This document shows, in pieces, positions 1-5,912 of a DNA stretch of 8,259 bases. A program made the translations under genes and the position numbers. This DNA comes from Clostridium sp. (GTDB taxonomy: Bacteria > Bacillota_A > Clostridia > Lachnospirales > Lachnospiraceae), in assembly GCA_023666975.1 (NCBI GenBank), contig JAMPAW010000151.1, positions 1 through 8,259 on the forward strand. The letters are read 5' to 3'. The notes beneath the pieces were generated by a model that saw only the letters and a program-made list of their open reading frames with translations, ran no database searches and was not told the DNA's origin. Each line of letters starts with the position of its first letter. Position 1 is the first letter of the stretch.

Positions 1-1
1 C

Positions 2-32
2 GCCAAATGCTCGTGCAAGCACGGCACTTGGC
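2..32. repeat. Imperfect palindrome at window edge
   Basis: GCCAA at 2-6 pairs with TTGGC at 28-32, TGC at 8-10 with GCA at 24-26, and CGTG at 12-15 with CACG at 20-23, giving about 12 base pairs interrupted by one mismatch and one bulge. No gene occupies 1-50. There is no T-tract, so it does not look like an ordinary terminator. It could be part of a dispersed intergenic repeat whose other part lies outside the window, but copy number cannot be judged from here. Confidence 0.35.
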
Positions 33-50
33 TCATTGCTCGCGGGAATA

Positions 51-78
51 AATAGAGCAGCCGTCAGGCTGCTCTATT
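51..78 (-). terminator. Hairpin terminator of the XRE regulator
   Basis: A perfect 12-bp inverted repeat (51-62 with 67-78) encloses a 4-base loop. On the minus strand the stem is followed by a short T-rich run (TATTTATT) and then GC-rich sequence, so it is a moderate intrinsic terminator. The TAG stop codon of the regulator (74-76) lies inside the first stem arm, so the last codons and the terminator share bases. On the plus strand no T-run follows, so it is unlikely to act in both directions. Confidence 0.65.
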
Positions 79-418
79 CGTCGATGTCCAGTAATTTACG
101 GATTGCGGAATTAAAATATTTACGGGAGCGGTATTTGATGATGATTTCTCTTTCCTTCGGACTTAGAATCAGCGGTGCCTGTTCAGGGCTGCCCTCATAT
201 CCGAGGGAATCCAATATATTGTTAATCTTATACATTTTGCAGAGGACTAAAAGATTGTCTGCAGAGGGCTGATTCTGCCCGCTTTCCCAACCGTAGATCG
301 TTTTCGGGGAAAGTGAAATTTCGTATTCGTTTTTCATTTTGCTGACTACCTGCTGAACAGAAAGGGAATTGGCCTTTCTGTAATAGCGGAGCATTCTGCC
401 AAGATTCGGATTGTTCAT
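74..418 (-). CDS. XRE-family helix-turn-helix transcriptional regulator
   Basis: This is a 114-residue DNA-binding protein, probably a cytoplasmic repressor or activator. The helix-turn-helix fills residues about 6-72: LGRMLRYYRKANSLSVQQV forms helices 1-2, SLSPKTIYGWESGQNQPS is the recognition-helix region with the typical W-E-x-G-xx-xPS motif, and NLLVLCKMYKI is the scaffold helix of the Cro/C1 fold. A linker leads to an LSPKEREIIIKYRS tail of the kind common in clostridial XRE regulators. I chose the ATG at 416-418 because GGAG lies 6 bases upstream; an in-frame ATG at 481 would sit inside the -35 box of the gene's own promoter, and the one at 430 has a poorer ribosome binding site. It is divergent from the small HTH gene at 593, and the palindrome at 514-536 is a natural candidate operator. 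The target and signal are not visible. Confidence 0.9.
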   Translation of the reverse strand: MNNPNLGRMLRYYRKANSLSVQQVVSKMKNEYEISLSPKTIYGWESGQNQPSADNLLVLCKMYKINNILDSLGYEGSPEQAPLILSPKEREIIIKYRSRKYFNSAIRKLLDIDE

Positions 419-424
419 TATGTT

Positions 425-428
425 CTCC
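425..428 (-). promoter_or_regulatory. Ribosome binding site deciding the XRE start
   Basis: GGAG on the minus strand is 6 bases from the ATG at 418. It overlaps the alternative ATG at 428-430, which makes that upstream start unlikely. Confidence 0.6.
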
Positions 429-452
429 ATTTCTCTGTTTGTGTTTTCTTTA

Positions 453-481
453 ATCTTATAGTAATTGATTTTTGATGTCAA
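453..481 (-). promoter_or_regulatory. Sigma-A promoter for the XRE regulator
   Basis: On the minus strand a perfect TTGACA -35 box (476-481) is separated by 17 bases from TAAGAT (453-458), a 4/6 match to the -10 consensus. Transcription would begin near 446 and leave a leader of about 28 bases before the ATG at 418. Confidence 0.7.
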
Positions 482-510
482 TAAAATTTCCTGTTAAATG
501 AAAAAATTAA

Positions 511-539
511 TTGATATTCTATATTAAATAGAATATAAT
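511..539 (+). promoter_or_regulatory. Near-consensus sigma-A promoter for the small HTH gene
   Basis: TTGATA (511-516) and a perfect TATAAT (534-539) are separated by 17 bases. The predicted start is near 546, giving a leader of about 47 bases. The spacer contains the palindrome at 514-536, so a protein bound there would compete with RNA polymerase. Confidence 0.8.
514..536. promoter_or_regulatory. Candidate operator palindrome inside the rightward promoter
   Basis: ATATTCTAT (514-522) and ATAGAATAT (528-536) are perfect 9-bp inverted arms around ATTAA. The site overlaps the end of the -35 box and the start of the -10 box. Its size and symmetry suit a dimeric XRE protein, and the divergent regulator at 74-418 or the small HTH protein itself is the obvious candidate ligand. 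The pairing is seen directly; the function is inferred. AT-rich DNA makes chance palindromes more likely. Confidence 0.55.
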
Positions 540-540
540 A

Positions 541-560
541 TAAAATATTACTAAAATATT
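541..560. repeat. Tandem TAAAATATT repeat downstream of the promoter
   Basis: TAAAATATT occurs at 541-549 and again at 552-560, 11 bases apart and so on nearly the same face of the helix. It lies at the predicted transcription start of the small HTH gene and could be a second operator. It could equally be AT-rich coincidence. Confidence 0.35.
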
Positions 561-592
561 CCATTGATGATAGAACAAAGGAGGCGTAGTAC

Positions 593-775
593 ATGAAGGC
601 GGAAAAGTACATATTGGATTACATGATGAATCGAAGTATATCGGTGGAACAGGTAGAATGCGATACAGGAATTAATTTAAGAGAATTGTCGAATGGGAAA
701 AAGGATTTAATGGCAGATGAGTTTTTGCAGTTATGTGTGTATCTTGGAGTCAGGCCGGAGGATATACTGACTTAG
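593..775 (+). CDS. Small helix-turn-helix protein (60 aa)
   Basis: The 60-residue product reads as a minimal Cro/C1-like DNA-binding domain with nothing appended. Residues 4-13 (EKYILDYMMN) form the first helix, SISVEQVECDTGI the helix-turn region, NLRELSNGKKDLMADEF the recognition segment, and LQLCVYLGVRPEDIL the last helix with the typical 'LGV.PEDI' ending of XRE domains. The start is well supported: AGGAGG at 579-584 is 8 bases from the ATG, and a strong promoter lies at 511-539. A terminator follows 11 bases after the stop, so it is a single-gene unit. Being so small and divergent from another HTH gene, it could be a Cro-like partner of the regulator at 74-418; that pairing is inferred from position. 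Its DNA targets are unknown. Confidence 0.82.
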   Translation: MKAEKYILDYMMNRSISVEQVECDTGINLRELSNGKKDLMADEFLQLCVYLGVRPEDILT

Positions 776-786
776 GAGAGACAGGG

Positions 787-815
787 AGCCGCTGTGGTTT
801 TGCAGCGGTTTTTTT
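787..815 (+). terminator. Rho-independent terminator after the small HTH gene
   Basis: CCGCTG (789-794) pairs with CAGCGG (803-808) around an 8-base loop, followed by seven T residues (809-815). The flanking AG at 787-788 can extend the stem into the T-tract. Confidence 0.88.
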
Positions 816-860
816 GTGGAGTTTTTTGATGATTTTGCATATGGGTAATCGGCTATCCTG

Positions 861-888
861 TTTATGGGACATTCCCCTGTGGTATGAT
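861..888 (+). promoter_or_regulatory. Extended -10 promoter for the transglutaminase gene
   Basis: TATGAT (883-888) is preceded by TG one base upstream (880-881), an extended -10 element. The -35 is weak (TTTATG at 861-866, 16-base spacer), as is usual when the extended -10 is present. A short GGGA-CAT-TCCC dyad (866-876) lies in the spacer. An in-frame ATG at 884 lies within the -10 box, which argues against it as the translation start. Confidence 0.5.
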
Positions 889-906
889 AGGTTCAGTTAC
901 TAATCA

Positions 907-960
907 TGAGCAAAACGCTGTTTTCGCTGCTTTCTGTTGTACAACAGTGCGTATTGCTCA
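907..960 (+). promoter_or_regulatory. Structured leader with a 14-bp perfect palindrome
   Basis: TGAGCAA-A-ACGC (907-918) pairs with GCGT-A-TTGCTCA (949-960), 11 of 12 positions. Inside it, 934-947 reads CTGTTGTACAACAG, which equals its own reverse complement. The arrangement lies between the predicted promoter and the ribosome binding site at 981-986. The inner palindrome could be a protein-binding operator of GntR/TetR type, or the whole could be an RNA structure; I cannot tell which. It matches no riboswitch class that I recognise, and no T-tract follows. Confidence 0.5.
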
Positions 961-994
961 CGGCGGTGAAGAACAGATATGGAGGGATGCGGTT

Positions 995-1837
995 ATGATG
1001 AAGTTATTTTTTGTGCGTTGGAGACAATGGAAATGGTTTGCAGGGCTTATCTTTTTACTGCTTGCGATTATGCTGTTCCCGGTACCGACAATGGGAATAG
1101 TCTATGCAGACGATGTGAGCCTGCCCGAAGAAGTGGCCAGAGTAGACGGAGAGAAACAGTTAATCAAAGAATTGCTGGCGGGAATGGAAAGGCACCAGTC
1201 GTATTTTTCATTCTATTATCCGGAGATTGCAGAGGATTTTGAGCGATATCATAAGAAGTCGTCCGTGTATGCCCCATTTATTGATAAGCTGGAGGCAGAG
1301 AACGGTTACTTAATGGGAATCGTATCGGGTGTCTGCGTGTCTGTCTGCGGTACAACAGATCGGTTTGTCTCGTTTCAGTTTCATTATCTGACTACCGTGA
1401 AGCAGGAGAAGAAAATAGACCGCAAGGTGAAAAAGATAGCCGGGAACTGCCGCAGAGGGACAAGGGCCGAGAGGATTAAGCAGGCATATGATTATCTGCT
1501 CAGCCATATGCAGTATGATAAGCGGTATTACAGTCCCTATTATGCCTTTACCAAGGGCAGGGGCATTTGTATGACCTATGCCCTCGCCTTTCAGCGGATA
1601 ATGCAGAAAATGCGGATTCCGTGTGTCTATGTGAAAGGGAAGAACCATGCGTGGAATATGGTACAGATTGGAAAGGTCTGGTACAATGTAGACGCAACAT
1701 GGGACGACGCCAATGGAGGATACCGCTATTTTCTGAAAGCGGATGCCGATTTTCCGGGGCACAAGTATTCCGGTTCCCCGTGGATTTCCAAACTGAAGAA
1801 AGCGCAGAAATCTTATTCTCTCAGCGGATTAAAGTGA
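995..1837 (+). CDS. Secreted transglutaminase-like (papain-fold) domain protein
   Basis: This 280-residue protein starts with a membrane-targeting segment: basic residues (RWRQWK) followed by a hydrophobic stretch of about 20 residues and an A-type cleavage site near VYA|DD (residue about 38), so it is probably exported or membrane-anchored. The C-terminal half carries the transglutaminase-core triad: Cys192 in GRGICMTYA, His218 in KNHAWNMV and Asp233 in YNVDATWDD, in the order and contexts of the transglutaminase/protease superfamily. The region between (residues 39-150) is charged and unassigned. Such proteins may crosslink, deamidate or cleave proteins; the substrate here is unknown. The start at 995 is supported by GGAGGG at 981-986, 8 bases upstream; an in-frame ATG at 884 would add 37 residues ahead of the signal segment and overlaps the promoter. 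No sortase motif is visible at the C-terminus. Confidence 0.85.
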   Translation: MMKLFFVRWRQWKWFAGLIFLLLAIMLFPVPTMGIVYADDVSLPEEVARVDGEKQLIKELLAGMERHQSYFSFYYPEIAEDFERYHKKSSVYAPFIDKLEAENGYLMGIVSGVCVSVCGTTDRFVSFQFHYLTTVKQEKKIDRKVKKIAGNCRRGTRAERIKQAYDYLLSHMQYDKRYYSPYYAFTKGRGICMTYALAFQRIMQKMRIPCVYVKGKNHAWNMVQIGKVWYNVDATWDDANGGYRYFLKADADFPGHKYSGSPWISKLKKAQKSYSLSGLK

Positions 1838-1863
1838 TTGCCCTGCCCGGTGAGCGGCCCGGC

Positions 1864-1892
1864 TTGAAAAGTCCTATCGGTTATGCTACAAT
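1864..1892 (+). promoter_or_regulatory. Strong sigma-A promoter for the hydratase gene
   Basis: TTGAAA (1864-1869) and TACAAT (1887-1892) are separated by 17 bases, with an extended -10 TG at 1884-1885. Transcription would start near 1899, about 40 bases before the start codon. No convincing terminator separates this from the transglutaminase stop at 1837, so some read-through is possible. Confidence 0.78.
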
Positions 1893-1926
1893 AATGGACG
1901 GTTAACAAATTATTTAGAGGTGAGAT

Positions 1927-1932
1927 AGGAGG
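1927..1932 (+). promoter_or_regulatory. Perfect AGGAGG ribosome binding site before a non-ATG start
   Basis: AGGAGG lies 5 bases from TTG (1938) and 8 bases from GTG (1941), the only nearby in-frame start codons. I favour GTG because the spacing is more usual and the protein then begins M-IKLYEGG. Confidence 0.65.
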
Positions 1933-1940
1933 ATAAATTG

Positions 1941-4223
1941 GTGATTAAATTATATGAAGGCGGTGCATATCTTGTAAATGGCACTGATATTGTGGAAGAC
2001 GGTGCAAACCAGGAGGAGTCTTTAAAGAGTAAGGCGGGCAGCGTAATTTCAAAGGAGGAAGCGGCAAAGAATACAATAGCCTATAATATTCTGAAGGCAC
2101 ATAATACTTCCGGGAATATGGATAAGCTTCAGATTAAGTTTGATAAATTAACTTCCCATGACATTACTTTTGTCGGGATTATCCAGACGGCAAGGGCATC
2201 TGGTTTGGAAAAGTTTCCGATACCATATGTCTTAACCAACTGCCATAATTCTCTGTGTGCGGTTGGCGGAACAATTAACGAAGATGATCATATGTTTGGT
2301 CTGACCTGTGCGAAGAAATATGGAGGGGTATATGTGCCTCCTCATCAGGCGGTGATTCATCAGTATGCAAGGGAAATGCTGGCGGAGTGCGGCGCAATGA
2401 TACTCGGCTCCGATTCGCATACCCGTTACGGTGCACTTGGCACCATGGCAGTAGGGGAAGGCGGTGGAGAGTTAGTAAAACAGCTTCTCAGCCAGACCTA
2501 TGATGTCCAAATGCCGGAGGTTGTGGGCGTTTATCTGGACGGTAAGCCGGAAGAGGGGGTTGGTCCTCAAGATGTTGCGCTTGCCATTATCGGAGCTGTT
2601 TTTGCCAATGGCTATGTGAAGAATAAGGTTATGGAATTTGTTGGTCCGGGTGTGGACAGCCTGAGTGCGGATTATCGGATAGGCATTGATGTCATGACTA
2701 CGGAGACGACCTGTTTATCCTCCATATGGAAGACGGACAGCAAAGTCAGAGATTTTTATGATATTCATGGAAGAGTAGATGATTATCAGGAGCTTACACC
2801 GGGCGATATCGCTTATTATGACGGATTGGTTTATGTGGATTTGAGCAAGGTGAAACCGATGATTGCCATGCCGTTCCACCCGAGTAACACCTATACAATC
2901 GAGGAATTGAATGCGAATTTAATGGATATTTTAGCAGATTGTGAGAAGCGCGCTTTAGTCAGTCTGGACGGCAAGGTGGACTTTACGCTGAAGGATAAGG
3001 TACGTGACGGCAAGCTGTATGTGGATCAGGGAATCATTGCCGGCTGTGCAGGAGGTGGATTTGAAAATATCTGTGCTGCCGCAGATATTCTGAAAGGGGC
3101 CAGCATAGGTGCAGATGAATTTACGTTAAGTGTATATCCGGCCTCTACCCCGATTTATATGGAATTGGCAAAGAATGGCAAGCTGGCAGATTTGATTGCA
3201 ACCGGTGCGATTGTGAAGACCGCATTCTGCGGTCCGTGCTTCGGTGCAGGGGATACGCCGGCGCACAATGCTTTTTCTATCCGCCATTCGACAAGAAACT
3301 TCCCGAACAGGGAGGGTTCCAAGGTTCAGAACGGACAGATTTCTTCCGTGGCATTGATGGATGCCCGCTCGATTGCGGCTACGGCAGCCAACAAGGGATA
3401 TTTAACGGCAGCGACTGATTTAGATGTGAATTTCAGTAACCCTAAGTACTTTTTTGACCGTACAATCTATGAGAACCGTATATACAACGGTGTGGGAAAA
3501 GCGGACCCGTCAGTAGAGATCAAATTTGGACCGAACATCAAGGACTGGCCGGCTATGGTGGCGCTCACGGACAACCTGATTCTCAAGGTGGCTTCCGTGA
3601 TCCATGATCCGGTAACTACCACTGACGAACTGATTCCGTCAGGGGAAACCTCCTCATATCGTTCCAACCCGTTGGGATTGGCCGAATTTACGCTGTCCCG
3701 TAAGGACCCGGAGTATGTAGGTCGGGCAAAAGAAATTCAGGCAGTAGAGAAAGTACGTGAAGAAGGCAAATGTATGGGTGAGGCATATCCGGAAATGCGC
3801 AGCATTATGCATGGAGTCAAAGAAACATTCCCGGAGACCTCCCGTGACAATACGGGTGTGGGTTCCACTATCTTTGCCGTGAAACCGGGAGACGGTTCGG
3901 CACGTGAACAGGCGGCTTCCTGTCAGAAGGTGCTTGGAGGCTGGGCAAATGTGGCAAAGGAATATGCCACGAAAAGATACCGTTCCAACCTGATTAACTG
4001 GGGAATGCTTCCATTCCTTATGCCGGAAGACTATGAATTTGAAGTAGACGACTATATTTTTATTCCGGATATCGCAAAGTGTGTAAGGGATAAGAATGAT
4101 GATATCAAAGCCTATGTGGTGAATAAGGACATGAAAGAGTTGACTTTCCATTTGGGAGATTTGACTGATGATGAGAGGGAAATCATCTTGAAAGGGTGTC
4201 TGATTAATTATAACCGCAGATAA
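1941..4223 (+). CDS. Aconitase-family [4Fe-4S] hydratase
   Basis: The product is about 760 residues, the usual length for monomeric aconitases. Three cysteines are placed as the cluster ligands should be: Cys369 (AGCAGGG), then Cys430 and Cys433 (CGPC); the first gap is 61 residues against 63 in mitochondrial aconitase. [12 protein letters not shown] at residues 157-168 corresponds to the active-site DSH motif, and [10 protein letters not shown] follows the CGPC loop where substrate-binding arginines lie. The C-terminal part (from about residue 620, [21 protein letters not shown]) matches the swivel domain with its G-D-G-S-x-R-E segment. Predicted role: reversible hydration/dehydration of citrate/isocitrate or a related hydroxyacid in the cytoplasm. 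The usual G-S-C-T-N around the first ligand is replaced by A-G-C-A-G-G, so it belongs to a divergent branch often labelled simply hydratase, and the substrate is not certain. A TTG at 1938 is the alternative start. No citrate synthase or isocitrate dehydrogenase is adjacent. Confidence 0.9.
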   Translation: MIKLYEGGAYLVNGTDIVEDGANQEESLKSKAGSVISKEEAAKNTIAYNILKAHNTSGNMDKLQIKFDKLTSHDITFVGIIQTARASGLEKFPIPYVLTNCHNSLCAVGGTINEDDHMFGLTCAKKYGGVYVPPHQAVIHQYAREMLAECGAMILGSDSHTRYGALGTMAVGEGGGELVKQLLSQTYDVQMPEVVGVYLDGKPEEGVGPQDVALAIIGAVFANGYVKNKVMEFVGPGVDSLSADYRIGIDVMTTETTCLSSIWKTDSKVRDFYDIHGRVDDYQELTPGDIAYYDGLVYVDLSKVKPMIAMPFHPSNTYTIEELNANLMDILADCEKRALVSLDGKVDFTLKDKVRDGKLYVDQGIIAGCAGGGFENICAAADILKGASIGADEFTLSVYPASTPIYMELAKNGKLADLIATGAIVKTAFCGPCFGAGDTPAHNAFSIRHSTRNFPNREGSKVQNGQISSVALMDARSIAATAANKGYLTAATDLDVNFSNPKYFFDRTIYENRIYNGVGKADPSVEIKFGPNIKDWPAMVALTDNLILKVASVIHDPVTTTDELIPSGETSSYRSNPLGLAEFTLSRKDPEYVGRAKEIQAVEKVREEGKCMGEAYPEMRSIMHGVKETFPETSRDNTGVGSTIFAVKPGDGSAREQAASCQKVLGGWANVAKEYATKRYRSNLINWGMLPFLMPEDYEFEVDDYIFIPDIAKCVRDKNDDIKAYVVNKDMKELTFHLGDLTDDEREIILKGCLINYNRR

Positions 4224-4250
4224 AAACTGTCGTGTGTTTGTTAACCGCAG
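4211..4250. repeat. Direct repeat TAACCGCAG spanning the hydratase stop
   Basis: TAACCGCAG occurs at 4211-4219, inside the last codons of the hydratase, and again at 4242-4250. The second copy is followed by GCTAGTTAACC, and GTTAAC hexamers occur at 4240-4245 and 4259-4264. This may be the edge of an inserted short element or a binding-site cluster. Confidence 0.4.
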
Positions 4251-4257
4251 TTATGCT

Positions 4258-4300
4258 AGTTAACCTTAGTATTTGCCGAAGGCAAATGCTTAGTTTAACT
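4258..4300. repeat. 20-bp imperfect hairpin after the hydratase gene
   Basis: Bases 4258-4277 pair with 4281-4300 around GAA, with two mismatches (4264/4294 and 4267/4291) and one G-T pair. The tip ATTTGCC-GAA-GGCAAAT is perfect. No T-run follows, so it is a poor intrinsic terminator; it may protect the hydratase mRNA 3' end, mark a small palindromic repeat element, or be a weak terminator. A second short dyad (CCGAA 4308-4312 with TTCGG 4326-4330) follows. Confidence 0.6.
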
Positions 4301-4370
4301 GCATATACCGAAGTGAAATGTTGAATTCGGTAATCAATTCCGTTTGCAAGTATAAGAAGATAAATGTAAA

Positions 4371-4405
4371 TCCCCATGATATAAGGCAGTTTTGTATCAT
4401 GGGGA
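4371..4405 (+). promoter_or_regulatory. Leader hairpin just upstream of the kinase
   Basis: TCCCCATGATA (4371-4381) and TATCATGGGGA (4395-4405) are perfect 11-bp inverted arms around a 13-base loop. The structure ends 28 bases before the kinase ribosome binding site (AGGAG at 4433-4437). A modest A/T-rich run (ATATTTAT) follows, so it could be the hydratase terminator, an attenuator of the kinase, or a DNA-binding palindrome. A weak TTGCAA (4344-4349) with a poor -10 (TAAATC, 4367-4372) is the only promoter-like pair here, and I do not call it. Confidence 0.55.
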
Positions 4406-4446
4406 ATATTTATCCGCAGGTAATCAAGATAAAGGAGAGGGCTGTT

Positions 4447-5727
4447 ATGGGAAATATCAATAAAATGATTGAGGAGATAAACGAGGGTGTGTATGATGAT
4501 TGGCTGCTGGATATCTATGTAGACCCGGATAAACTTTCTGACCAGAAAAATCGTTACGTTAAAGCAATCCAGTCGTATCAGGCGCAATTTGGAGAGGGTG
4601 ACGTTGAAATTTACAGTGCGCCGGGACGCAGTGAGATCGGGGGAAACCATACTGACCACCAACATGGTGAGGTGCTGGCAGCTTCCGTTAATTGTGATAT
4701 TATTGCCGTGGCCAGCGTATTGCCGGAACCGTATGTAAAAGTAATCTCCGATGGCTTTGAACAGATTACTGTTTCGCTGGCGGAGATGAATCAGAAAGCG
4801 GAGGAGAAAGGCTCTACAGCAGCTTTGATTAAAGGTGTATTGTTCGGTATGAAGAAGCGCGGTTATCGGATTGGCGGCTTTCAGGCATATATTACAAGTG
4901 ATGTCCTGATTGGGGCAGGGCTTTCTTCATCGGCCGCTTATGAAACACTTATCGGAACGATTTTATCCGGTCTATACAATGATTTTAGGGCTTCTGCCGT
5001 GGAAATTGCAATGGTTGGCCAGTATGCGGAGAATATTTATTTTGGGAAGCCCTGTGGGCTGATGGATCAGATCGCATGTTCTGTGGGGGGTCTGGTTCAT
5101 GTGGACTTTGCAGTTCCCGGTGATCCCAAGGTGGAAAAAGTGGACTTTGATCTGGATAAGCAAGGATATAGTTTATGTATTACGGATACCAAGGGTTCTC
5201 ATGCGGACTTGACTGCTGATTATGCGGCAGTTCCGGAGGAAATGAGAAAAGCAGCACATTTTTTTGGCAAAGAAGTTTTATTGGAAGTCGACAGGGAACA
5301 GCTAATATCCCGAATTGCGGAGCTAAGGCAGACAGTTGGCGACCGTGGCGTGCTCCGCGCACTCCATTTTATCAACGAAAATGAAAGGGTGAAAAAGGAA
5401 GTAGCGGCACTGAAAGCGGAACGGGTAGACGAATTTTTGTCACTGGTTAAATCTTCCGGGGATTCTTCGTTTAAGTATCTCCAAAATGTTTATTCCCATT
5501 CGGACGTGCAGCACCAGAATGTGTCGATCGCTTTAGCCCTTAGTGATTTGTTTTTGGGCTCAAATGGGGTCAGCCGTGTGCATGGCGGTGGTTTTGCCGG
5601 GACAATACAGGCATTTGTGAAGCATGAGGCTGTTGCGGATTACAGGGAACAAATGGATGCCGTGTTTGGTGAAAATTCCTGCACGATATTGAAGCTTCGG
5701 CAGTATGGCGGCATGAAGGTGCTGTGA
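4447..5727 (+). CDS. Galactokinase-family GHMP sugar kinase
   Basis: This 426-residue cytoplasmic kinase has the three GHMP-kinase motifs. The sugar-binding signature is at residues 58-74 (APGRSEIGGNHTDHQHG), the ATP-binding loop at 158-164 (GLSSSAA), the catalytic aspartate probably Asp207 in CGLMDQIACS, and the C-terminal glycine motif at 379-385 (HGGGFAG). It resembles GalK, which phosphorylates galactose at O1 in the Leloir pathway. Ordinary GalK has APGRVNLIGEHTDYNDG; here the Glu before HTD is Asn67 and the following Tyr is His71, changes next to the sugar pocket. The N-terminus before this motif is about 57 residues, longer than in E. coli GalK. The start at 4447 has AGGAG 9 bases upstream; an earlier in-frame ATG at 4318 would translate through the leader hairpin. 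No galT, galE or transporter is adjacent. Galactose is the most likely substrate, but a related sugar is possible. Confidence 0.87.
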   Translation: MGNINKMIEEINEGVYDDWLLDIYVDPDKLSDQKNRYVKAIQSYQAQFGEGDVEIYSAPGRSEIGGNHTDHQHGEVLAASVNCDIIAVASVLPEPYVKVISDGFEQITVSLAEMNQKAEEKGSTAALIKGVLFGMKKRGYRIGGFQAYITSDVLIGAGLSSSAAYETLIGTILSGLYNDFRASAVEIAMVGQYAENIYFGKPCGLMDQIACSVGGLVHVDFAVPGDPKVEKVDFDLDKQGYSLCITDTKGSHADLTADYAAVPEEMRKAAHFFGKEVLLEVDREQLISRIAELRQTVGDRGVLRALHFINENERVKKEVAALKAERVDEFLSLVKSSGDSSFKYLQNVYSHSDVQHQNVSIALALSDLFLGSNGVSRVHGGGFAGTIQAFVKHEAVADYREQMDAVFGENSCTILKLRQYGGMKVL

Positions 5728-5756
5728 GGTAATCGTTTTTATGGGCGGACAGATAC

Positions 5757-5798
5757 CAGGCGGACTCTTCAGCCTGTGTAGAGTTCCTGCCTGTTTTT
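5757..5798 (+). terminator. Rho-independent terminator after the kinase
   Basis: CAGGCGGACTCT (5757-5768) pairs with AGAGTTCCTGCCTG (5780-5793) with a small bulge, followed by TTTTT (5794-5798). The GCCTG at 5772-5776 in the loop can also pair with the 5' CAGGC, an alternative fold. It ends the kinase unit before the next promoter. Confidence 0.75.
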
Positions 5799-5799
5799 G

Positions 5800-5828
5800 T
5801 TGAAGTGAATGCCTTTTTTTGGTAATAT
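5800..5828 (+). promoter_or_regulatory. Promoter for the flippase/beta-CASP operon
   Basis: TTGAAG (5800-5805) and TAATAT (5823-5828) are separated by a 17-base spacer containing a T-run. The leader to the ATG at 5913 would be about 78 bases. The -10 box is only a 4/6 match. Confidence 0.5.
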
Positions 5829-5912
5829 ATAAAGAGAGCGGAGAATGTCGTGATAGATTGCGTTTTTATGGACAGACTGGGTGTAGGAGGATTAGGACAT
5901 TGGAGAATCAAT

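Noticed and set aside
419..481. N-terminal extension of the XRE regulator from an ATG at 481
   Set aside because: That ATG lies in a perfect TTGACA -35 box, and a better ribosome binding site precedes the ATG at 418.
884..994. Upstream start of the transglutaminase gene at 884
   Set aside because: It overlaps the -10 box, lacks a ribosome binding site, and would bury the signal segment 37 residues inside the protein.
1310..1762. Minus-strand open frame of 150 codons inside the transglutaminase gene
   Set aside because: It is antisense to a well-supported gene, with no ribosome binding site or recognisable domain.
1841..1863. GC-rich segment after the transglutaminase stop as a terminator
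   Set aside because: It contains GCCCGG direct repeats rather than a stable inverted repeat, and no T-tract follows.
3654..4151. Minus-strand open frame of 165 codons inside the hydratase
   Set aside because: It is a composition shadow of the coding strand; the product is rich in His, Phe and Cys and has no domain.
4318..4446. Kinase start at ATG 4318
   Set aside because: The extra 43 residues run through a perfect hairpin and show no family similarity; the ATG at 4447 has a clear ribosome binding site.
4204..4665. Minus-strand open frame across the hydratase-kinase gap
   Set aside because: It covers repeat-rich non-coding DNA and the 5' part of the kinase; the product has no recognisable domain.
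5850..5912. Flippase start at GTG 5850
   Set aside because: There is no good ribosome binding site and the added residues look unlike the family's N-terminus.
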